A stretch of DNA of 64,000 nt from Polynucleobacter sp. MWH-UH23A. Its GTDB lineage: Bacteria > Pseudomonadota > Gammaproteobacteria > Burkholderiales > Burkholderiaceae. Positions within the stretch are counted from its first letter, which is position 1; every line of letters starts with the position of its first letter. Below the pieces are notes generated by a model. The model was not told the DNA's origin. It saw nothing but the letters and a program-made list of their open reading frames with translations, and made no database searches. Location of the stretch: the NCBI RefSeq assembly GCF_040409805.1, contig NZ_CP099572.1, positions 1,054,001-1,118,000 on the forward strand, in the 5' to 3' direction. This document shows positions 52,793-59,106 of this stretch, one piece after another. The position numbers and the translations under genes are program-made.

Positions 52793-53631
52793 CTTGGCAG
52801 GTTATTTTGGCTGTTCTGGCTGGCGCAATGCTTCATGCAGGATGGAATGTTTCCGTTAAATCAAGCGAAGATAAGACTCTTGAAACTGGATTAATACATT
52901 TATTTTGTTCAATTATTGCCATTCCAGCTGCATTTTATTTCGGCGCTCCTCCCATAGAGTGTTGGCCATATTTACTTGCTTCAGTGACTATTCATCTCGG
53001 CTATTACTTCACTCTTGCAAATGCATATCATCACGGTGATCTTGGTTTAGCCTACCCACTTATGAGAGGCACGGCACCACTATTTGTTGCGATAGGGTCC
53101 TACTTTTTAATACCCGACAGCGATCTTAGTCCCCTTGGATGGGGTGGGGTTCTATTAATCTGTATTGGCGTTATTCTGATGGGGATATCAGCGGGACTAA
53201 CAAAGCATAGGCATGCAATTTCAGCTGCGATATTAAATGCGGTAATTATTTCTGCTTATACCCTTGCAGATGCAACAGGCATACGCCTTTCAAATAACCC
53301 ACCACAATATATAGCATCTCTATTTGCGCTTGATGGATGGATATTCTGTATCTGGGTATTCTTACTAAAAAGAAAAACAGCGCTTGAGTATGCAAAACAA
53401 CGATGGCTTCACGCTGCTGGAGGCGCATCTGCTTCAATTACTTCATATTCTATTGCGTTATGGGCCATGACCGTAGCTCCAGTTGCGGCTATTGCCGCAC
53501 TAAGGGAAACCTCGGTTCTATTTGCAACGCTATTTGGTGTGTGGTTTTTAAATGAGCATCTAACAAAAAAACGCTTAATCAGTATTTTTATTATCGTCGC
53601 AGGTGCAATGGCAATTCGATTTTCGTCCTAA
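52789..53631 (+). CDS. EamA/DMT family transporter
   Basis: A 280-residue membrane protein with ten spans in two EamA repeats (the second beginning near AAILNAVIISAYTLADATG), ending VAGAMAIRF. DMT transporters export or import small metabolites. Coupled to the LysR gene, it might export a by-product of phosphonate use, but nothing fixes the substrate. Confidence 0.87.
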   Translation: MTWQVILAVLAGAMLHAGWNVSVKSSEDKTLETGLIHLFCSIIAIPAAFYFGAPPIECWPYLLASVTIHLGYYFTLANAYHHGDLGLAYPLMRGTAPLFVAIGSYFLIPDSDLSPLGWGGVLLICIGVILMGISAGLTKHRHAISAAILNAVIISAYTLADATGIRLSNNPPQYIASLFALDGWIFCIWVFLLKRKTALEYAKQRWLHAAGGASASITSYSIALWAMTVAPVAAIAALRETSVLFATLFGVWFLNEHLTKKRLISIFIIVAGAMAIRFSS

Positions 53632-53673
53632 AATTTTAAAGAGTAAGAAATCATTTTTATTCTGGAGAATTAA

Positions 53674-53831
53674 TTGAAATACGGCTTGATAAAAAACTTG
53701 TTCTTGCAATCACTCAAGTAGAGTTTCTTTATCTATCACTATGTCATAGCACATACTCAAAAGTTGATTGACCAGAAAAATCTATCAAACTTATTATTCC
53801 ATTTCCTCCCGGAGGTGACATGCTTTTCTAG
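53674..53831 (+). pseudogene. Truncated Bug/TctC-type binding protein gene
   Basis: After a TTG with GGAGAATTAA upstream and a degraded signal-peptide region, one frame reads PEKSIKLIIPFPPGGDMLF then a stop. It matches the WPxKPIKLIVPFPPGG signature of Bug proteins, with TGA in place of the Trp codon TGG just before Pro. The gene has an in-frame stop and a frameshift, and it is cut after the Gly pair by the tRNA-Ile/intron scar. About 290 residues are missing. Confidence 0.7.
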
Positions 53832-53868
53832 TGAGCCAACTAGCGCTTGAACCTGGGACCAAAGGATT
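53829..53868 (-). pseudogene. tRNA-Ile 3' exon remnant (second copy)
   Basis: It aligns with 41210-41249. AATCCTTTGGTCCCAGGTTC is identical, but the acceptor and distal T-stem have decayed (GCGCTAGTTGGCTCACTA), so no functional tRNA end remains. Confidence 0.7.
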
Positions 53869-53905
53869 CTGGTTTGTGTAGCTCTCACTACTCCCTGGAC
53901 TTTGG
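53869..53905 (-). other. Group I intron 3' terminus (second copy)
   Basis: Minus strand: AAAGTCCAGGGAGT, a P9-like hairpin GTAGT/GCTAC with GAGA loop and ACACAAACCAG at the exon junction. The homology with 41250-41345 stops just before the P7 strand, so less of the intron survives here. Confidence 0.68.
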
Positions 53906-53974
53906 CAATATCGCCAACCTACTGAATGCTGTTTATCGGTCCCATGCAAATTTCTGCTTTTTAAGCGTGGCTTG

Positions 53975-54691
53975 TTATAGTCGCGCCGTCGGCTTCAAGA
54001 AGAAATCAATTGCCAACGCAACCACTGGCGGCTCGATATGGTGCGGGCCTCTGAATTCGAAGGAGGTTACGTCATAACCTGCAGCCTTAAGTTTGGCTAC
54101 ATGGGGACGTGCACTAGTTTCAATTGATAGCTGCTCGTCCTCCAAACCATGAGCGATGAAAATGCGGGGTGTACCATTTTGTTGAAAGACTGACATGAAG
54201 CCTGCGGAAAATGCGATCACGTGACTAACGACGTCGCCATTGGTCACGCCTAATGACAGCGCATAGCTGCCTCCGTCTGAGAATCCAGCAAATCCCAAGT
54301 GGGATGGATTGATATAAAAATGTGACGCCACTTCGTACAACGCTTTGTCCAGCCGTTCTAGATCTGGGCCGTTACCACCCACGACCAAGTCCCAAGTCGG
54401 AAACTGAGACTGCGGCAGCAAAAGCAAAAAGCCATACTGATACACATAGTCAATCACGAATGGCAGCACCTTGTCGGCGCTGCCACCGGCACCATGAAAC
54501 ATTACTAGCAGAGGAACTAGAACTCCAGGCTGCAGGCCGTCCGGCACGATCAATACAGCGTCGCGCTCGCTCGCAATACCCAGGTCGTGACGACCAGCAG
54601 GTAAGGCTTGCTTGTCAGGTATGGTGCCGGATCGAAAACTGAGACGACCAAGCAGCGAATCCCCCAGGAAAGACGTGTCAAACATTGTCAT
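53975..54691 (-). CDS. Alpha/beta hydrolase (esterase/depolymerase-like), coupled to an AAA ATPase
   Basis: A 238-residue hydrolase without signal peptide. The oxyanion segment is LLVMFHGAGGSADK, the nucleophile Ser138 lies in GFAGFSDGGSYAL (G-x-S-x-G), the acid is probably Asp in HGLEDEQLS and the His in GPHHIEPPV. The fold group is that of phospholipase/carboxylesterase and PHB-depolymerase-like enzymes. It starts one base after the AAA gene stop (TAAGATG). Sequence here is visibly richer in G+C than the flanking phosphonate genes. The substrate is unknown. Confidence 0.82.
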   Translation of the reverse strand: MTMFDTSFLGDSLLGRLSFRSGTIPDKQALPAGRHDLGIASERDAVLIVPDGLQPGVLVPLLVMFHGAGGSADKVLPFVIDYVYQYGFLLLLPQSQFPTWDLVVGGNGPDLERLDKALYEVASHFYINPSHLGFAGFSDGGSYALSLGVTNGDVVSHVIAFSAGFMSVFQQNGTPRIFIAHGLEDEQLSIETSARPHVAKLKAAGYDVTSFEFRGPHHIEPPVVALAIDFFLKPTARL

Positions 54692-54692
54692 C

Positions 54693-56333
54693 TTAGAGAG
54701 AATTACCGATGCTGCGGAAAGCCGAGCACTGAGAAAAAGCCTCCTCGCTAAGCAACAAATTCCTGCCCTTGCAAAACTTGAGTGTCAGCTTGAGCAACTC
54801 TTTGATATCGCGGCCGCTAGCATCTGCGTAGGTTGTTACTAAGCGCTCAACCAGGTCATCGGGCAGTTCGGTGTTGAACTGCTGCGCTAGTGATTTCCAA
54901 AGTTGTTTCGCCTGCTCTTGTGTCGGCGTCTCAAACTGGATGATGGCGATGCAGCGCGACAAGACCGCGTCATCAATGTCGGCTACGCGGTTGGTAGTCA
55001 TGAACAGCAAGCCGTTGAAGTACTCAAGGGTACGCAAAAACTCAGCCACGATCGCGTTGTGCTGCAGATCGTTATCGCGGCGGCGAATGTAAACGTCAGC
55101 CTCATCGAGCAACAGCACTGAATCCCAGCGCGCCGCGCGCCGCAGGATTTTCGAAAGGTTGGCTTCCACTGAGCTTGCCGTCACGCCGAGTTGACCAGAA
55201 TGTACGCGGTATAGTGGTTTCTGGACGACCTCGGCATAGACCTCTGCTGTCAGTGTCTTGCCTAGGCCAGGAGCGCCTTTACACAGAATGGTTGTACCAC
55301 CCGACTTACCCTCGACGATGTCCTCCATCAGGAAGTTACGATCAGCAGTCAAGATATCAATCAGCTCGCGATGAGCATGCGGCAGAACCAGCTTGTCACG
55401 CAATTCTGGTTTGTAACGATATACCTCAACATTTTGCACATGTACCCATACGCTGCGGTGATAATCCAAGTGGAATAGGTGTAGATAGCAATGCTGGGGA
55501 ATCCGTTCAAAACCCTCGCTGATACCGCTGCTGCGCCAGAAGGTTACATCGGCGGTGGTGTCAAAGTGGCGCTCTAGCAGCTCTTCGTCATTGACGCAGC
55601 GGGCAGTTGTGCCTGCCTGCAGCCGGATGCATTCGAGTTGTGAACGTGACCCTTCACTGGATATCCAGACATTGCCAGAAACAGTAAACTGCGAACCAAA
55701 CTTCGGCTGCATCTGCATGAAACGCCTTAAGTGTGTCTCATATTCGTTTTTGAATTCCGCACATTCTTTAAAGTAGCCATAACCCGTCATCAATTCGGGA
55801 ATCGTGCAATCTAAAATGTCTTCAGCATAAAAGGTAATGCTATTGGTCATGCCGGTGCGCCTTAGTCTCGGATCGGTAACCGGACCCCGTTCTGCAGCCT
55901 GCAAGGTATTAGCCAGAAGGCCGATGATGACGTAAGGTGCGCCATCGACAGGCTGCACATGGCGCATAGAATGAACCAGCCAAGGCAACAACACACCGTC
56001 CTTGCCAAGCTTATATAGCCAACCATCAATCATGTCACGCGATAGCCAAGCGATCAGACCAGGGATCAGCATCTCCAAACTAGGGATTTTTCGGGCAGCT
56101 GGCGCGGCGTGAATATTGTCTAGCGCCAGCATTTGGAACATTAGCTCACGCTCATTGGTCGTTCGGCACAGGCCGTAGAGTGTGTTGAGTGAGTCGGCAT
56201 CGAAAAGGTGGCTGGGCACAACACGTTTGCCTCGGGAAAGGCCGTACTCGCTCAGCCGCTTAGCAAGCAGTGAATCTTCATTGATCATTCCAAGTAGCGC
56301 ATTGGCTAGGCTTTCTGGTATTTCGAATTCCAT
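54693..56333 (-). CDS. AAA+ ATPase with large uncharacterised N-terminal region
   Basis: A 546-residue protein. The C-terminal half is a classic AAA module: Walker A GAPGLGKT (residues ~353-360), Walker B VLLLDEADVYI, sensor 1 FMTTNRVADID and arginine finger region AVLSRC. The N-terminal ~330 residues, partly beta-rich with a Trp/His segment before the AAA module, are not a domain I recognise. No known defence or secretion system was matched. G+C is high (53% in one hand-counted 60-base line), suggesting import. It forms a two-gene unit with the downstream hydrolase. Confidence 0.8.
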   Translation of the reverse strand: MEFEIPESLANALLGMINEDSLLAKRLSEYGLSRGKRVVPSHLFDADSLNTLYGLCRTTNERELMFQMLALDNIHAAPAARKIPSLEMLIPGLIAWLSRDMIDGWLYKLGKDGVLLPWLVHSMRHVQPVDGAPYVIIGLLANTLQAAERGPVTDPRLRRTGMTNSITFYAEDILDCTIPELMTGYGYFKECAEFKNEYETHLRRFMQMQPKFGSQFTVSGNVWISSEGSRSQLECIRLQAGTTARCVNDEELLERHFDTTADVTFWRSSGISEGFERIPQHCYLHLFHLDYHRSVWVHVQNVEVYRYKPELRDKLVLPHAHRELIDILTADRNFLMEDIVEGKSGGTTILCKGAPGLGKTLTAEVYAEVVQKPLYRVHSGQLGVTASSVEANLSKILRRAARWDSVLLLDEADVYIRRRDNDLQHNAIVAEFLRTLEYFNGLLFMTTNRVADIDDAVLSRCIAIIQFETPTQEQAKQLWKSLAQQFNTELPDDLVERLVTTYADASGRDIKELLKLTLKFCKGRNLLLSEEAFSQCSAFRSIGNSL

Positions 56334-56349
56334 GCGTTCTTTTTACTCC

Positions 56350-56419
56350 TTTGACTCATTTACTAAATCATAGAAAGCTAGGTCTAAAACATGCTTGACT
56401 GCAGTCAATGGGAGTCAAA
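56350..56419. promoter_or_regulatory. Nested palindromes upstream of the AAA gene
   Basis: TTGACTGCAGTCAA (56395-56408) is a perfect palindrome. TTTGACTC (56350-56357) and GAGTCAAA (56412-56419) form a wider inverted pair with the same GACT core. They lie 17-86 bp upstream of the AAA start and look like sites for a repressor not encoded nearby. Confidence 0.55.
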
Positions 56420-56535
56420 ATAGGGTCCATTTCAGGCGCGGCGTACGCCAGAAGATGACTTGCCCCCACCCTATTCAGCATAAGAGGTTGCAGAAAAAGA
56501 CATAAGGAACTCTATCTGTCGAAATGAAACTTGAT

Positions 56536-56561
56536 CGTTGCTTAAAGTAACGCCCAAAAGA
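56536..56561 (+). repeat. CGTTACTTAAAGTAAC-type repeat, copy 4
   Basis: CGTTGCTTAAAGTAACGCCC plus an A-run, followed by the ggt terminator. It shows the same order of motif then hairpin as copies 1 and 2 but without a tRNA scar. Confidence 0.6.
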
Positions 56562-56562
56562 C

Positions 56563-56595
56563 AAAACCCCCACCGTTACAGATGAGGGTTTGATT
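56563..56595 (-). terminator. Hairpin terminator after ggt
   Basis: AAAACCC and GGGTTTT pair around a loop containing CCACCGTTACAGATGA. On the minus strand it follows the gamma-glutamyltransferase stop. Confidence 0.6.
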
Positions 56596-56612
56596 AAACG
56601 CTAATACTCTAC

Positions 56613-58310
56613 TTATACCCCAAGCGCTCTACCATCGCTTCTTGGGTCATGTGCTCCAGTAATTTTTTTAGTTTGATAATCAATCACAATAGCGCCGGGA
56701 TGACCAGCAAGAGGACTTTGCGCTGCAATCTCACTCATTTCATGCCCTCGCTTGGATAACTCTACAAACACCTCTTGTCCAGCATCCTTCTCCAACTTCA
56801 AAGAATCTCTAGTGTCAGAGAAAGTCTTACCTAGCAAGAAACGAGGCTTGGCTAATGCCGTCAATGGATCCATTTTGTAGTCAATCAAACGCGTTAGTAC
56901 AGCCGCCAATGTTTGTGGCTGGCCATCAGCGCCTTGGGTTCCATACAAAATAGTAGGTCGACCATCTTTAATGTACATACCTGGGTTCAATGTATGAAAT
57001 GGCCTCTTACCTGGCTCAAGGCGATTCTGTGATTTTGGATCCAAGGAAAATGATGCGCCACGGTTATGCCAAAGCATGCCTGTATCTCCAACTTGTACTC
57101 CACTACCCCAGTCATAGTAGACAGTTGTCAACATCGATGCGCAGTTACCGTTGCTATCAACAGCGGCAAGGTACACCGTATCACCCTGCTTATAAACATA
57201 AGGCCAAGGCATTGCTGTACTCATAGCTACTTTCTTAGCTTGCTGATCCAAATATGTATCCGAGAGCAATCTTTGCACTGGAACATCTACAAATTTAGGA
57301 TCGGCAACATACTTATTGCGATCAATAAATGCCAGTTTTACTGCCTCAACTAATAAGTGATAGTAATCTGGACTGCCTTCTGGAATTTTTGACAAATCAA
57401 AGCGCTCCAGAATGCCCATAATCTCCAGCGTTGTAATAGCCTGCGTAGGAGGCTGATTACCCAACAAAGTACCGCCACGATAAGCGACACTGAGCGGAGG
57501 CTCAATTTGCGCTTGGGTTAATGCAAGATCGCGAGCCGTTAGAGGAGAGCCTGCATCCTTAAGTCCTTTTGCCAAAATGGCTGCTAACTTGCCCTCATAA
57601 AAATCACGATGACCGCGCTCGGCAATCATCTCAATTGTTTTGGCAAGTTTGGGTTGTTTAAAGATTTCCCCAACCGTAGGCACTTTGCCGTTAATCAAAT
57701 AACCGGACTCAACGCCAGGTAGCGAACCCATTTCCTTTAATCTAAAGTTCAACCAAAAAACTTCGGATGGAGAAACAGGAAAACCATCTTTTGCCAATTT
57801 AATCGCTGGCGCCAATAAAGAGGACCAAGATTTTTTGCCCTTGAGATCCTTTTTGCTAATTTCATATGCTTTACCCAAGGTATCGACATAGGCGGCACTG
57901 GTTAACATTGATTTTGGCCCGCGAAATGGAATACTTCCAGAGTAGCCGCTGACATCCTGTGGTGCCTGACCAATGCCTGAGATTGTTTGCGCCTTTCCGT
58001 TTGCATCACTAATAATCATGAAGGCATCGCCGCCATATCCAGAAAAATGGGGGTATGTGACCGATAGGCAGGAAGAAATAGCAATGACCGCTTCAATGGC
58101 ATTACCTCCTGACTGCAATACCTTCAGGCCAGCCTGAGTAGCTAATTCATGTGGGCTAGTTACCATTCCCTTTGATGAAACCGCCAATGCTGGCCCGGGA
58201 GCAGGTTGAGCAAATGCAAACTCCGGAATCATCGGCATCAAAGCTGCTGCGCCGGTTGCTTGAAGAAATTGACGACGATTAAATGCTAAGTGATTTAATT
58301 TTTTACTCAT
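56613..58310 (-). CDS. ggt: Gamma-glutamyltransferase family protein, Tat-exported
   Basis: A 565-residue Ntn-hydrolase precursor that hydrolyses or transfers gamma-glutamyl groups of glutathione-like peptides in the periplasm. Tat signal NRRQFLQATGAAAL at residues 11-24, cleavage near AFA. The large-subunit signature SGGNAIEAVIA is present. The autoprocessing site reads QGDTVYLAAVDSNGNCAS, with the probable nucleophile Thr in DTVY where most members have DTTH. That difference may mark a distinct acyl specificity. It is the last island gene before the right repeat. Confidence 0.88.
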   Translation of the reverse strand: MSKKLNHLAFNRRQFLQATGAAALMPMIPEFAFAQPAPGPALAVSSKGMVTSPHELATQAGLKVLQSGGNAIEAVIAISSCLSVTYPHFSGYGGDAFMIISDANGKAQTISGIGQAPQDVSGYSGSIPFRGPKSMLTSAAYVDTLGKAYEISKKDLKGKKSWSSLLAPAIKLAKDGFPVSPSEVFWLNFRLKEMGSLPGVESGYLINGKVPTVGEIFKQPKLAKTIEMIAERGHRDFYEGKLAAILAKGLKDAGSPLTARDLALTQAQIEPPLSVAYRGGTLLGNQPPTQAITTLEIMGILERFDLSKIPEGSPDYYHLLVEAVKLAFIDRNKYVADPKFVDVPVQRLLSDTYLDQQAKKVAMSTAMPWPYVYKQGDTVYLAAVDSNGNCASMLTTVYYDWGSGVQVGDTGMLWHNRGASFSLDPKSQNRLEPGKRPFHTLNPGMYIKDGRPTILYGTQGADGQPQTLAAVLTRLIDYKMDPLTALAKPRFLLGKTFSDTRDSLKLEKDAGQEVFVELSKRGHEMSEIAAQSPLAGHPGAIVIDYQTKKITGAHDPRSDGRALGV

Positions 58311-58593
58311 TTAGACCCCTATAATTTTTATGTAATACAAACTAATACTAACGATAAAGTTTTTAGTTTTATTGCCATCCTTATGTAAATTAATGGTTAG
58401 TCCTTACGCAATTTTTCAAATTATTGACCCAGATCAATCTTGTATAACGAGCTCTATTTAATTTGAATCGCTATCAAGTTGAAATGGTGTGAGGCATCAT
58501 TACTAGCAAAGAATTTTGCTGACTCTTGCAAATACTTACAAATCATTTAAACTGATTTCAGTTCGTTAAATACTTGATTTTTCAAGGTTTACT
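58311..58593. other. Promoter region of ggt
   Basis: No gene. It contains an FNR-like site TTGACCCAGATCAA (58424-58437, one mismatch from TTGAT-N4-ATCAA) about 115 bp upstream of the ggt start, and AT-rich DNA leading to the right attachment repeat. Confidence 0.45.
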
Positions 58594-58639
58594 CTGTTAA
58601 TCCGTAGGTCCCTGGTTCGAGCCCAGGTCGAGGAGCCAA
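58594..58639 (+). repeat. Right attachment repeat (attR), 46 bp of tRNA-Asn
   Basis: A perfect copy of 23162-23207, from the anticodon loop through CCA plus one base. It has no 5' tRNA half. It marks the right border of the island. Confidence 0.88.
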
Positions 58640-58645
58640 ATACTA

Positions 58646-58682
58646 GAAGGCTTACAGGTCATTTTGCCCGTAAGCCTTTTTT
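58646..58682 (+). terminator. Terminator after attR, probably the original tRNA-Asn terminator
   Basis: AAGGCTTAC and GTAAGCCTT pair around AGGTCATTTTGCCC, followed by seven T residues. Its position just behind the duplicated tRNA end suggests that it ended tRNA-Asn transcription before the island arrived. Confidence 0.75.
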
Positions 58683-58694
58683 TCTTGGGTTTTA

Positions 58695-58714
58695 GGATGT
58701 AATGACGGATGTAA
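58695..58714 (+). repeat. Tandem GGATGTAA pair (12-bp period)
   Basis: GGATGTAA at 58695-58702 and 58707-58714, 56 bp beyond attR. Similar paired 8-9-bp repeats lie by the tRNA-Lys-like scar, so these are candidate integrase arm sites. Confidence 0.45.
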
Positions 58715-58797
58715 GTGGGCTTTAAATATTCAACTATTACGGCTATCAAGAGTCAGGTAACCCAACAAAAGAGATTTCCGGTTACCCCGGTAATTAC

Positions 58798-59106
58798 TTA
58801 CTTTTTTACCAGTGATTTAGGGGCTGAATTCGCTTTTAGACAACTCAAAGAACCCAAGGAATTAGATTCATAAACCCATTTGCCATCTACCTGCTTTCGC
58901 GAGGCAGTTTCTGGCATCAGAACATAACAAATTACATCATCAGAAGGATCATAAAGTTTATAAATGCCTGCTCCAGGTTGACCTGCTTCAAACGTTCCAA
59001 TGTATTGCATTTGATTCTTTTGATGAGGCTGATTTATTTGAGCGATTGCAATAGACGTACAAAAACTTATGAGTGCAATGCCTAATCTATAAATATTTTT
59101 CATCAT
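58798..59106 (-). CDS. Small secreted protein of unknown function
   Basis: A 102-residue protein with a signal peptide (residues 1-22, cleavage after AIA). The mature part has YIGTFEAGQPGAGIYKLYDPSDDVICYVLMPE and a second Cys in SLSCLKANS, so one disulfide is likely. I do not recognise the family. Its start shares the last base of the autotransporter gene stop, so it is the second gene of that operon and might assist the adhesin. Confidence 0.7.
   Translation of the reverse strand: MMKNIYRLGIALISFCTSIAIAQINQPHQKNQMQYIGTFEAGQPGAGIYKLYDPSDDVICYVLMPETASRKQVDGKWVYESNSLGSLSCLKANSAPKSLVKK

Larger units (their letters stand above)
53632..53974. other. Right end of the phosphonate module: broken gene and tRNA-Ile/intron scar
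   Basis: This holds the 5' remnant of a Bug gene (53674-53831) and, touching it, the second tRNA-Ile/intron scar (53829-53905). The final 70 bases before the hydrolase stop have no recognised element. Confidence 0.6.
23208..58639. mobile_element. tRNA-Asn-anchored genomic island, 35.4 kb, composite
   Basis: This is delimited by the 46-bp direct repeat of the tRNA-Asn 3' end. The left edge has a tyrosine integrase, a primase-like protein, a RecA-like helicase and an iteron-like field. The rest is metabolic cargo. Internal tRNA-Lys-like (29660, 40873) and tRNA-Ile/intron (41210, 45245, 53829) 3' fragments indicate that several elements have accreted here. Whether the full 35 kb can still excise as one unit is not known. 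No transfer or structural phage genes are seen, so mobility would depend on a helper. Confidence 0.75.

Noticed and set aside
55175-55522. 115-codon plus-strand frame in the AAA ATPase gene
   Set aside because: Antisense to the Walker A and preceding region; higher G+C makes long shadow frames common here.
58424-58437. Strong FNR site controlling ggt
   Set aside because: TTGACCCAGATCAA is one base off consensus and about 115 bp from the gene. It is noted in the region entry but too weak to call as a site.
23208-58639. Complete prophage or conjugative element
   Set aside because: No capsid, terminase, portal, tail, relaxase or type IV secretion genes were recognised.
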